From positions 1 to 31,861 of the forward strand of contig JBKHXK010000028.1 in the NCBI GenBank assembly GCA_046566065.1: a stretch of DNA of 31,861 bases, given 5' to 3'. The stretch is from MB1-2 sp046566065 (GTDB lineage: Bacteria; Actinomycetota; CADDZG01; WHSQ01). Below the pieces are notes generated by a model. It ran no database searches. It saw only the letters and a list, made by a program, of their open reading frames with translations, and was not told the DNA's origin. Position 1 is the first letter of the stretch, and the number at the start of each line of letters is the position of its first letter. Position numbers and translations under genes: made by a program. Shown in pieces: positions 7,599-15,154 of the stretch.

Positions 7599-10500
7599 GT
7601 GACGAGACGAAGGATCAAGGAGCTCTGGTCGAGCGGGACGCAGCGCTGCCGGTGCGTGCTGCTCGATATCGCCCTGGTGGCGAGCGGCGCGGCTCTCTGG
7701 CTAGGGATCCAGCCCATAATCACGTTCCACCTGATCTTCGTCACCCTCACGGTCGCCGCCTTCCTGCTGACCCTGCGTCGATTCATCGCACGTTTGATCC
7801 TCGGCACCCTGGTGGGGGCCGCCGGCGTCGCGTTGGCCGTGTCCTCGGGCCAGATGCACGCCGACGAGATACTCGAGGTGCCCATGGTCGCGCTGATGTC
7901 AGTGACCGTGTCCCTGATCGCCCACCGGCGTGCCCGGACCGAAGCTTCTTTCCAACGGGTCAATGCCGAGCTCAACGACGTCACGGCGCGCTATGAGCTG
8001 TTGGTGGGTTCCATGCCCGCGGTCGTTTACACAGCCGGCGTCGGCGTCGACGGCGAGTGGTCGTTCGTTACCCCTCAGGCCCGCGACCTGCTGGGCCTCG
8101 AAGCGTCAGCGCTCATGAATGACGGGAGGTTGTGGTTCGATGCGGTCCACCCTGAGGACCGAGACCGGGTGCTCGCTGAAGAGATCCACGCTTTCGAGAC
8201 GAACACCAAACTCGAGTGCCAGTATCGGATCGAGCTGCCGGGCGGGAATATCCGCTGGGTCCGCGACCAGTCCGTTCTGCTTCCGTCGACGGGATCCGAG
8301 CAGCCTCAGTTCCACGGTGTGATCACCGACATCACTGGCTACAAGGAGATCCAGCGTGACCTCGAAACGAGGGTGCGCCAGGAGGCTGCGATCGCGGAAC
8401 TTGGCCGCAGAGCGCTCGTTGACCACGACGTCGATCGTCTCCTCGACCACGCTGTCCATCTGATCGCGGAGACGCTTGAGGTGGAGTACTGCAAGGTTCT
8501 CGAGCTGCTTCCCGAGGGAGACAGCCTCCTGCTGCGAGCCGGCAGCGGCTGGGATCCTGGGGTCGTTGGAACGACCCTCGTCGGTAACGGTCGCGACTCT
8601 CAGGCTGGGTTCACGTTGCTCGGCGAGGAGGCCGTATTGGTCGATGATCTCACGACGGAGACAAGGTTTAGCGGCCCGAGCCTGCTGCTTGATCATGGCG
8701 TTGTGTCCGGTCTCAGCACCATCATCCGGGACAATGGACGTCACTACGGGGTTTTGGGTGCGCACACGAAGATGTCCCGCGTATTCTCGCCGAGCGACGG
8801 TGAGTTCCTGACCGCCATGGCGAACGTGTTGGCCGCGGCTCTCCACCTTGACCGGGCCAAGTCCGAGATCGCGTTCCAGCAACGCCGCTTCGCGGCCGCG
8901 TTCGAGGCGGCAGTCGCGTCGATCGCGCTAGTGACACCTGATGGTCAGTTCATCAGCGTGAACCCGGCCATGGCGCGGATGCTCGGATACTCCGAGGCCG
9001 AACTCATGTACTCGCAGGACTTCAAGAGCATCACGCACCCCGACGACCTCGAAGTTTGCATGAAGACTACGAAAGAGATCATCACGGGTGAACGAAGTGA
9101 GGCGCACTTGCTCAAGCGCTACGTCACCAAGCAAGGGCAGTCACTCTGGTCCGAGGTAAGTATGGCGCCCGTCAGGGCCGAGGATGATGAGGTGCTGTAT
9201 CTGGTAGTGCAGAACTTTGACGTGACCGCGAAGCTAGCGGCAGAGGCTGCCCGCGATCGCTTCTTCGAAACCTCGCTCGACCTTCTATGCATCGCCGGAT
9301 TCGACGGCTATTTCCAGGAACTCAATGCCGCCTGGGAGGAGACGCTCGGTTTCACCCGTGAGGAGCTCATGGCGGCTCCTTACGTGGAGTTCGTTCACCC
9401 CCACGACCGCGGCGCCACCGCATCCGAGGCGCAGAACCTCGCCGATGGGATCCCGGTGCTCGAATTCTCCAATCGCTACATGCACAAAGACGGATCCGTG
9501 CGGTGGTTCGAATGGCGGGCCCTGCCGTTCCCGCAGGAAGAGACGATCTTCGCCATAGCACGTGACGTCACCGCTCATCGAGAGCTCGAGCAACAGTTGC
9601 GCCAATCCCAGAAGATGGAGGCCGTCGGCCGGCTGGCGGGGGGGGTCGCACACGACTTCAACAACCTGCTCGCGGTGATATTGAACTACTGCGACTTCGT
9701 AAGGGTCGCTTGTGAAGATGACGCACAGGTCGTGGCGGATCTCGAAGAGATCCGAGCGGCCGCAGAACGCGGCGTTCAGCTCGTGAGTCAGTTGCTCGCG
9801 TTCTCACGCAAGGACATTTCACACCCTCGGTCCGTTCAGCTGAATGAAGTCGTGATCGGCTTCGAGAAGCTCTTGGCGCGCACTATCGGAGAGGACGTTC
9901 TTCTAACTACTAGGCTCGAAGACGACCTGCCACTCATCGAGTGCGATCCGGGCCGTCTCGATCAGGCCGTGATGAACCTAGTGACGAACGCACGCGATGC
10001 GATGCCCAGCGGCGGAAAGCTCGTGCTGCAGACCGCAAAGGCGGCGCTGACGCAGCCGCGAGAGACGCCCGCTGGAACCGTTCCACCCGGCACCTATGTA
10101 TCGCTCATGGTTAGCGATACCGGTAGCGGTATCTCTCCGGACCACCTGGAGCACGTGTTCGAGCCTTTCTTCACTACCAAGGGCGTGGGTGAGGGAACCG
10201 GGCTCGGTCTGGCAAACACCTATGCCAACGTGGCAGAGGCCGGCGGCTACATCAGCGTGGATTCAGAGGTCGGGCGAGGCACGAGGTTCTGCCTCTACTG
10301 GCCAGCAGCCGACGAGCAGAAGGCGGTCGAGGAACGGATCGAAGCACGGTCAAGTCGTCTGTATCGGCCAGCGCGCGTCCTCGTCATCGAAGACGATGAC
10401 GGGCTGCGCAAAACCCTCCAGCGCGTTTTGACTTCCTCTGGTCACGACGTCGTTGGTGCGGCGGACGGGAACGAAGCCATGCGGGCGGCGGCGGGGGACG

Positions 10501-10799
10501 GGTTTGACATCGTGCTCAGCGACGTGATCCTGCCGGGATTGTCGGGCCCCGAGGTTGTAGTAGAGCTGCGGGAGCTGGGCTACGCGTTCAAGGTGATCTA
10601 TATGTCGGGCTACACGGACAACGTAATAGCGCGACACACGGCGTTCGAGAACGCCAACTTCATTCAGAAACCCTTCCAGGCATCGGAGGTGTTGCAGAAG
10701 ATCGACGACGTTCTGAGAGACGTCCCGCCGCAACCTGTCGAAGCGAGTCACAACGAGGCCTCGGCCGTTCCCTCGGCAGGAGGTGAGGAAATCGTCTAG
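7599..10799 (+). CDS. Hybrid sensor histidine kinase: membrane region, PAS-GAF-PAS-PAS, kinase, receiver
   Basis: GTG 7599 is preferred because GAGGGG lies 8 bases upstream; GTG 7563 in the same frame is the alternative. The product has about 1066 residues. About residues 15-115 hold four hydrophobic helices. Then come a PAS domain (130-250), a GAF domain (265-420) and two PAS domains (425-545, 550-660). The HisKA domain has phosphoacceptor H685 in GGVAHDFNNLLAVI. The ATPase domain has NLVTNARDAMP, DTGSGI and GLGLA. A C-terminal receiver (about 920-1035) has phosphoacceptor D975 in IVLSDVILPG. It should start a phosphorelay and probably passes phosphate through its own receiver or to the single-domain receiver encoded next. 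No Hpt domain is encoded in the window. Confidence 0.93.
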   Translation: MTRRRIKELWSSGTQRCRCVLLDIALVASGAALWLGIQPIITFHLIFVTLTVAAFLLTLRRFIARLILGTLVGAAGVALAVSSGQMHADEILEVPMVALMSVTVSLIAHRRARTEASFQRVNAELNDVTARYELLVGSMPAVVYTAGVGVDGEWSFVTPQARDLLGLEASALMNDGRLWFDAVHPEDRDRVLAEEIHAFETNTKLECQYRIELPGGNIRWVRDQSVLLPSTGSEQPQFHGVITDITGYKEIQRDLETRVRQEAAIAELGRRALVDHDVDRLLDHAVHLIAETLEVEYCKVLELLPEGDSLLLRAGSGWDPGVVGTTLVGNGRDSQAGFTLLGEEAVLVDDLTTETRFSGPSLLLDHGVVSGLSTIIRDNGRHYGVLGAHTKMSRVFSPSDGEFLTAMANVLAAALHLDRAKSEIAFQQRRFAAAFEAAVASIALVTPDGQFISVNPAMARMLGYSEAELMYSQDFKSITHPDDLEVCMKTTKEIITGERSEAHLLKRYVTKQGQSLWSEVSMAPVRAEDDEVLYLVVQNFDVTAKLAAEAARDRFFETSLDLLCIAGFDGYFQELNAAWEETLGFTREELMAAPYVEFVHPHDRGATASEAQNLADGIPVLEFSNRYMHKDGSVRWFEWRALPFPQEETIFAIARDVTAHRELEQQLRQSQKMEAVGRLAGGVAHDFNNLLAVILNYCDFVRVACEDDAQVVADLEEIRAAAERGVQLVSQLLAFSRKDISHPRSVQLNEVVIGFEKLLARTIGEDVLLTTRLEDDLPLIECDPGRLDQAVMNLVTNARDAMPSGGKLVLQTAKAALTQPRETPAGTVPPGTYVSLMVSDTGSGISPDHLEHVFEPFFTTKGVGEGTGLGLANTYANVAEAGGYISVDSEVGRGTRFCLYWPAADEQKAVEERIEARSSRLYRPARVLVIEDDDGLRKTLQRVLTSSGHDVVGAADGNEAMRAAAGDGFDIVLSDVILPGLSGPEVVVELRELGYAFKVIYMSGYTDNVIARHTAFENANFIQKPFQASEVLQKIDDVLRDVPPQPVEASHNEASAVPSAGGEEIV

Positions 10800-11148
10800 G
10801 GCCCGTATTCGCGTTCTCGTAGTCGACGACGACGATGACATCAGAGTGATAGTGCGGATGATGCTCACCCTCGCCGGCTTCGCCGTAGTCGCGGAGTCCC
10901 GCGACGGAGCGGAGGCGGTTCGTCATGTCGCGGCGCTAGACCCTGACGTCGTCGTTCTCGACAAACATATGCCACGCCTTACGGGTGAAAAGGCAGCTGA
11001 ACGGATCCGCGAAATATCTTCCAGCGTCCAAATCCTGGCGTTGTCGGCGAATCTAGACGAGAAGCCGGAATGGGCCGATGCTTGGTTGCCGAAGTTTTCG
11101 ATAGGTCGCCTGCCCGAGACCATCGACGCTCTGAGGGATCCGCTCTAG
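10783..11148 (+). CDS. Single-domain response regulator (receiver only)
   Basis: This 121-residue protein starts at GTG 10783, overlapping the end of the hybrid kinase gene by 17 bases, so translation is likely coupled. The receiver has the acidic cluster DDDDD (15-19), phosphoacceptor D60 in VVVLDKHMP, a Ser in ILALSAN and a lysine in WLPKFS. There is no output domain. It probably acts as an intermediate in a phosphorelay from the kinase upstream or through protein-protein contacts. The ribosome binding site GGCAGGA lies unusually close to the start, but no better start exists. Confidence 0.88.
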   Translation: MRKSSRARIRVLVVDDDDDIRVIVRMMLTLAGFAVVAESRDGAEAVRHVAALDPDVVVLDKHMPRLTGEKAAERIREISSSVQILALSANLDEKPEWADAWLPKFSIGRLPETIDALRDPL

Positions 11149-11289
11149 TGGCCCTCGCCGACCCTTTCAGGACACGGGGCTTGGTCATGAGACTGGCACC
11201 GGTCGCCTCGTAGAGCTCTGAGCCGGCGGCCGACGCGGCCTTGGACCAGCACCCGCTCCGCAGCACTGCCTCCCCAGAGCTACGGGTTT

Positions 11290-11312
11290 TATACCGTGCC
11301 CCGTGGGGTATA
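11290..11312 (+). promoter_or_regulatory. CsoR/CstR-type operator overlapping a -10 element
   Basis: TATACC (11290-11295) and GGTATA (11307-11312) form a perfect inverted repeat around an 11-base G/C-rich centre. Such AT-tipped, GC-centred pseudo-palindromes are typical CsoR/CstR operators. TATAAG at 11309-11314 is a good -10 element, so a bound repressor would cover the promoter. It lies 36 bases before the repressor start, which implies autoregulation. Confidence 0.75.
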
Positions 11313-11347
11313 AGTCTGTACGGCGGATCCGACCGCCGAAGGAAGCG

Positions 11348-11629
11348 ATGGAGGCAACCATGGAGTTCGACGACAAGGTCCTGACCGACGTCGTGGGTCG
11401 GCTGCGGAAGGTGGAGGGACAGATCGGTGGGATCATCCGGATGATCGAGTCCGGACGGGAGTGCGCGGACGTCGTGATGCAGCTTTCGGCCGCCTCCCGG
11501 GGCCTCGACCGCGCCGGGTTCCGCCTCCTCGCCAGCGGCCTGCGCCAATGCATCACCGACCGCGAGGGCGGCGCGAGGAGCGACTACGACGAAGAGGCGC
11601 TAGAGCGGCTCTTCTTGAAACTTGCCTGA
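11348..11629 (+). CDS. cstR: CstR-like persulfide-sensing repressor (CsoR family)
   Basis: ATG 11348 has GGAAG just upstream; ATG 11360 and GTG 11303 are alternatives. The 93-residue protein has the CsoR/DUF156 helical core (VGRLRKVEGQIGGIIRMIE). Copper-sensing CsoR proteins use a Cys-His-Cys set. Here C39 and C68 are kept at the usual 29-residue spacing, but the His position four residues before the second Cys is G64. Loss of that His with both Cys kept is the CstR pattern, in which persulfides crosslink the cysteines and release DNA. The next genes encode sulfur-handling enzymes, which fits. It ends 10 bases before the exporter gene. Family assignment is firm; the sensing chemistry is inferred from residues and context. 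Confidence 0.88.
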   Translation: MEATMEFDDKVLTDVVGRLRKVEGQIGGIIRMIESGRECADVVMQLSAASRGLDRAGFRLLASGLRQCITDREGGARSDYDEEALERLFLKLA

Positions 11630-11639
11630 GTCGGGGGCG

Positions 11640-12422
11640 ATGGTAGCGGCCGCGTTCGGGATCGGGATCGGGGTCTCGCTCGGGATGTTGGGAGGCGGAG
11701 GTTCGATCCTGGCCGTCCCGGTGCTGGTGTACGCGCTCGGTCAGCCGGTGCGCGACGCGGTGCCGACCTCGTTGTGGGTCGTGGGCGGGTCCTCCCTGGC
11801 AGGAGCGCTGGCCCACCTGAGGGAGGGAATGGTGCCGTGGCGGAGCGCTCTGCTGTTCGGAGGCGCAGGGATCGCCGGCTCTTTCGGGGGTGCGTGGGTC
11901 AACCACCGCCTCGATCCCGACCTCCTATTACTGGGGTTCGCCCTCTTGATGGTGCTGTCCGCGGCGGCCATGTACCGCAACCGACCGGAGCGGGACGAAC
12001 TCGCCGCGGCGAAGTCATGCGAGAACGCGTGGCGGGAGAGACCGCTGTTGGTGCTGATCGTCGGCGCCGGTGTTGGTGCTCTGACCGGTCTGTTCGGTGT
12101 CGGCGGTGGCTTCATCCTGGTGCCGGCCTGGACCCTCGCCATGGGGTGCCCCGTGCGGGTCTCCGTGGGAGCGTCCTTGGTCGTGATCGCGCTCAATGCC
12201 GGCGGGGCCCTGGTCTCGCACCTGGGGTTCGGATCGGTGGACCTCTCGGTCGCGGTGCCGTTCACGGTCGCCGCGGTCGCGGGAGCCCTGGTCGGCGGGC
12301 GGCTGGCGGCACGCATCGACACCGAGCGTCTCGAGAGATGGTTCGCCTATCTGGTCGTAGCGGTTGCGGTGTTCGTAATCACGCAGGTGTTCGTACAAGA
12401 GGGAGGTCAGATCGATGTTTAA
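11640..12422 (+). CDS. TauE/SafE-family membrane permease (probable sulfite/thiosulfate exporter)
   Basis: This 260-residue membrane protein starts at ATG 11640; a TTG at 11622 overlapping the repressor stop is possible. It has the two-fold TauE/SafE layout: an N-terminal helix with GMLGGGGSILAVPVLVYALG and the second-half equivalent GLFGVGGGFILVPAW, giving seven to eight helices. Family members move small sulfur oxyanions or sulfonates, or hydrogen-sulfide-related species. Placed between a CstR-like repressor and persulfide-oxidising enzymes, it most likely exports sulfite or thiosulfate made by the downstream dioxygenase, like TauE of the staphylococcal cst operon. Substrate is inferred from context. 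Confidence 0.9.
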   Translation: MVAAAFGIGIGVSLGMLGGGGSILAVPVLVYALGQPVRDAVPTSLWVVGGSSLAGALAHLREGMVPWRSALLFGGAGIAGSFGGAWVNHRLDPDLLLLGFALLMVLSAAAMYRNRPERDELAAAKSCENAWRERPLLVLIVGAGVGALTGLFGVGGGFILVPAWTLAMGCPVRVSVGASLVVIALNAGGALVSHLGFGSVDLSVAVPFTVAAVAGALVGGRLAARIDTERLERWFAYLVVAVAVFVITQVFVQEGGQIDV

Positions 12423-12435
12423 GAGGAGGAGAAGC

Positions 12436-12753
12436 ATGGATCCGAAGTCGGCCTTCGCCAAACAGGGTGAAGCTCACATCATCGATGTCCGCGAGCAGTC
12501 CGAGTGGAACGCAGGCCACATCGAAGGAGCACTGCACATCCCGATGGGCGAGATCCCGGAGCGCCTCGACGACATCCCCGACGGCCGCGCTCTCGTGGCG
12601 GTGTGTCGCAGCGGCGGTCGCAGCGAGCAGGTCGCGCGCTTCTTGAGTGACAAGGGGTTCGAGATCGAGAACCTCGACGGCGGCATGGAGGCATGGGCGA
12701 AAGCCGGCCTCCCCATCGTGGGGCCCGATGGCGGGCCCGGAAGGGTGGTGTAA
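12436..12753 (+). CDS. Single-domain rhodanese (sulfurtransferase)
   Basis: ATG 12436 has an excellent ribosome binding site, AGGAGG, six bases upstream. ATG 12415, overlapping the exporter gene by eight bases, is an alternative. The 105-residue protein is one rhodanese domain with IIDVRE, the EWNAGHIEGALHIP motif and the active-site loop CRSGGRS with C57. It should carry a persulfide on C57 and pass sulfane sulfur between low-molecular-weight thiols and partners, here probably the dioxygenase fusion encoded three bases downstream. Cytoplasmic; no signal peptide. Confidence 0.93.
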   Translation: MDPKSAFAKQGEAHIIDVREQSEWNAGHIEGALHIPMGEIPERLDDIPDGRALVAVCRSGGRSEQVARFLSDKGFEIENLDGGMEAWAKAGLPIVGPDGGPGRVV

Positions 12754-12756
12754 CAG

Positions 12757-14148
12757 ATGATCTTCAAGCAGTTCCATCTAGAGAGCCTCGGTCACGCTTC
12801 GTACCTCATAGGGGACTCGAACACGGGAAAGGCTCTGATCCTCGATCCGCGCCGGGACGTGGACGTCTACTTCGAGGCGGCGCGACAGGAGGGTCTTCGC
12901 ATCGCCTACGCACTCGACTCGCACGGGCACAACGACTATCTCAGCGGGCGCACGGAGCTCAAAGCCCGCGATGAGGACATCGAGATCCTCGCGTTCGCCG
13001 ACGGCGGGTATCGCTACGAACACACGCCGGTGAAAGACGGCGACCGCATCGTGTTCGGCGACGTGGCGGTCCAGGTCATGCACACGCCCGGCCACACGCC
13101 CGAGCACATCAGCCTTGTCGTCTACGACTCGGATACCGGTGACGAGCCCGCGCTGTTCCTATCCGGCGGCGCCGTACTCGTGGGAGATCTGGCACGTCCC
13201 GATCTGCTCGGGGGCGAGGACGACGCGCGTGAGGCAGCCAGGGAGTACTGCCACACGATCCAGGAGAGATTGCTGGCCCTGCCGAAGGACCTCGAGATCT
13301 TCCCGACTCACGTCGCGGGCTCATTGTGCGGCGGCAACATCGGCAGTCGCCTGTCGACGACGCTGGGTTACGAGCGCAAGACCAACGCGATCCTGGCGCG
13401 GGTGTCGTCTTCGGACGAGTTCGTCGAGGAATGCATCAGGCTCGACAACCTCCCAGCCGTTCCTCCTTACTGGAAGCGGATGCGCAAACAGAACATGGAG
13501 GGCCCGGCACCTCTCGGGGTCTTGCGGGAGCCCCCGGCTCTGACTCCCGATGACTTCGGGTCTCTGATGGACGACGGCGCGGTCGTGGTCGACGCTCGCA
13601 GCGCGGAGGCTTACGCGGGCGCTCACATCCCCGGCGCGCTCAACGTCGGGCTCGGCTCCTCGTTCTCGACCTGGGCCGGCACGCTCGTCCCGGACGGAGC
13701 TCGGATCCTCCTGGTCCTCGACCGTCCCAACGACCTGTGGGAGGCGACCTGGCAGCTGCTGCGCATCGGGTACGACGTTCCCGTGGGCTGGCTCTCGGGA
13801 GGGATGTTCGCGTGGCGTACCGCGGCGAAGCCGCTCGAAGCGACCGCCCAGGTCACGGTTCACGAGCTCCACGACCGGCTCGACGAGTTGCAGGTTCTGG
13901 ATGTCCGTCAGCCGAACGAGTGGGCCGGTGGGCACATCCCCGGCGCGCTGTTCATCACGGGTGGCGAGCTCCCGGACCGCATCGATGAGGTCCCCACGGA
14001 CCGCCCGGTCGCGGTGATCTGCGGCAGCGGTTACAGATCGTCCGCGGCCGGGAGCCTGCTCACGCAGCGCGGCCACGACCGCATCATCAACGTCCTGGGT
14101 GGCATGGCCGCCTGGAACAGCGCCGGCTTCGAGACGCAGGAGGGATAG
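12757..14148 (+). CDS. cstB: CstB-like persulfide dioxygenase fused to two rhodanese domains
   Basis: This 463-residue protein has an ETHE1-type metallo-beta-lactamase domain at about 1-240. The metal motif is SHGHND (H56, H58, D60), with TPGHTPEH (H113) and D144 in LVGDLARPD as the likely iron ligands. The last position of the usual HxHxDH motif is Tyr. A first rhodanese-like domain (about 262-355) lacks the catalytic Cys; its loop reads VLDRPND. A second rhodanese domain (about 365-460) has the active loop CGSGYRSS with C422. This layout of dioxygenase, dead rhodanese and live rhodanese is that of CstB, which oxidises persulfides to thiosulfate and sulfite with O2. It starts three bases after the rhodanese gene and ends the operon. 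Confidence 0.92.
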   Translation: MIFKQFHLESLGHASYLIGDSNTGKALILDPRRDVDVYFEAARQEGLRIAYALDSHGHNDYLSGRTELKARDEDIEILAFADGGYRYEHTPVKDGDRIVFGDVAVQVMHTPGHTPEHISLVVYDSDTGDEPALFLSGGAVLVGDLARPDLLGGEDDAREAAREYCHTIQERLLALPKDLEIFPTHVAGSLCGGNIGSRLSTTLGYERKTNAILARVSSSDEFVEECIRLDNLPAVPPYWKRMRKQNMEGPAPLGVLREPPALTPDDFGSLMDDGAVVVDARSAEAYAGAHIPGALNVGLGSSFSTWAGTLVPDGARILLVLDRPNDLWEATWQLLRIGYDVPVGWLSGGMFAWRTAAKPLEATAQVTVHELHDRLDELQVLDVRQPNEWAGGHIPGALFITGGELPDRIDEVPTDRPVAVICGSGYRSSAAGSLLTQRGHDRIINVLGGMAAWNSAGFETQEG

Positions 14149-14151
14149 CGA

Positions 14152-14170
14152 AACCGCGAAAGGGGCGGTT
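14152..14170 (+). terminator. Weak hairpin after the persulfide operon
   Basis: AACCGC (14152-14157) and GCGGTT (14165-14170) pair around a seven-base loop directly after the stop codon. There is no T-run, so it is only a candidate terminator. Confidence 0.3.
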
Positions 14171-14192
14171 CAGGCAGCGATCGGCCCGGCCC

Positions 14193-14222
14193 TTGACAAC
14201 GGGATGGTGAGGCGCGCGTAGT
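14193..14222 (+). promoter_or_regulatory. Possible promoter for the VOC/ABM genes
   Basis: A perfect TTGACA at 14193-14198 stands alone in the 196-base gap before the VOC gene. The matching -10 region (around 14216-14222, CGTAGT) is poor, so the promoter is tentative. Confidence 0.3.
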
Positions 14223-14344
14223 GGGAAGGCTCGGCGGGTGAGGAGGTTCTCAGATGAGGCGCGCGCTCGCTCCTGCGGCCCTCAGCCCGTTCGGCTGACC
14301 TTCGTCGTTCAGCTGGTTCTCGCCCAGATGACAGGAGGTTGGCC

Positions 14345-14731
14345 ATGCTCATGGAAGCACAGGTTGCGGCGACGATCCCGACCAAGGACATCAAGAAGGC
14401 CAGGGATTTCTACGAGGACAAGCTCAAGCTGACCGCGGACCGGGAGATGTCCGACGGCAGCGTCCTCTACAGGTGCGGTGAAGGCACCGCGTTCACGGTC
14501 TTTCCCTCGAGCGGCGCCTCGGACGGCTCGTATACGCAACTCGGCTTCTGGGTGCGCGACGTCGAGGCCGAGGTCCGCGATCTCAGGTCTCGCGGGGTCG
14601 TCTTCGAGGAATACGACATGCCCGGCTTCAAGACCGTGGATTCCGTCGCCAGCGTCGGAGACTGGAAGGGCGCGTGGTTCAGGGACCCGGACGGCAACCT
14701 GATCTCGATCGGAGAAGGGCCGGCGCTGTAG
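14345..14731 (+). CDS. VOC-superfamily (glyoxalase/bleomycin-resistance-like) protein
   Basis: ATG 14345 lies six bases after AGGAGG. The 128-residue protein shows the paired beta-alpha-beta-beta-beta units of the VOC fold: AATIPTKDIKKARDFYEDKL at the start, TQLGFWVRDVEAEVRDLRSRGVVFEEYD in the middle, and the terminal signature AWFRDPDGNLISIGE. Such proteins bind a metal and act as isomerases, dioxygenases or antibiotic-binding proteins. I cannot tell which here. A small ABM-like gene follows after about 30 bases, and the pair may be co-transcribed. Length is normal for a single-chain VOC protein. Confidence 0.88.
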   Translation: MLMEAQVAATIPTKDIKKARDFYEDKLKLTADREMSDGSVLYRCGEGTAFTVFPSSGASDGSYTQLGFWVRDVEAEVRDLRSRGVVFEEYDMPGFKTVDSVASVGDWKGAWFRDPDGNLISIGEGPAL

Positions 14732-14763
14732 CCGCCTCAAACAGACGTGAAGGAGCAAGACAT

Positions 14764-15030
14764 GTGGGTCCGTATGTCGACACGAAGGTCATGCAGGAGA
14801 GCGTCCTCCCGACCGCGCGCCAGATGCAGGGCTTCAAGGGCGTGCTTACGTTAGGTGACCAGAGCACAGGCAAGAGCGTGACGCTGACGTTCTGGGAGAA
14901 CGAAGAAGCCCTAAAGGCCACCGAACGGGCAGCCGATGAGCTGCGGCGCAGCGCGGCGGAGCAGATGGACGAAGAGATCGCGGCGGTCGAGCGATTCGAG
15001 GTCTATCTATCCGAGTGGCCCACAGACTGA
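14764..15030 (+). CDS. Small ABM-like (dimeric alpha/beta-barrel) protein with altered N-terminus
   Basis: The frame gives about 88 residues from GTG 14764, with MQGFKGVLTL, GKSVTLTFWENEEALKATE and a closing beta-strand AAVERFEVYL. These are typical of antibiotic-biosynthesis-monooxygenase-like proteins, which often start MWVRMSTYE. In fact ATG 14762, ideally placed six bases after AAGGAG, reads MWVRMST, but in a different frame from the rest. The likely cause is a small deletion joining the normal start to the domain out of frame, or a sequence error. If GTG is really used, the first beta-strand is lost. Function unknown. Confidence 0.6.
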   Translation: MGPYVDTKVMQESVLPTARQMQGFKGVLTLGDQSTGKSVTLTFWENEEALKATERAADELRRSAAEQMDEEIAAVERFEVYLSEWPTD

Positions 15031-15102
15031 GCGCAGCGTCGAGGCGTTAGGACTCATCTCTCTGCTCGATCCGCGGCCCGGAAAGCCCCGTAGCAGGACG
15101 GA

Positions 15103-15130
15103 AAAGAGGGCCGGGGAACCGGCCCTCTTT
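15103..15130. terminator. Bidirectional terminator
   Basis: A perfect 12-base-pair stem, AAAGAGGGCCGG (15103-15114) with 15119-15130, closes a GGAA loop, with A-rich and T-rich edges. It lies between the ABM-like gene on the plus strand and the repeat-protein gene ending at 15155 on the minus strand, and can serve both. Confidence 0.85.
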
Positions 15131-15154
15131 GTTCGTTAGTCCTAACTCTTCGAG

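Noticed and set aside
11149..11289. Possible small gene on the minus strand before the CstR-like gene
   Set aside because: Open frames exist there but run through the promoter and the repressor gene, without a ribosome binding site or motif.
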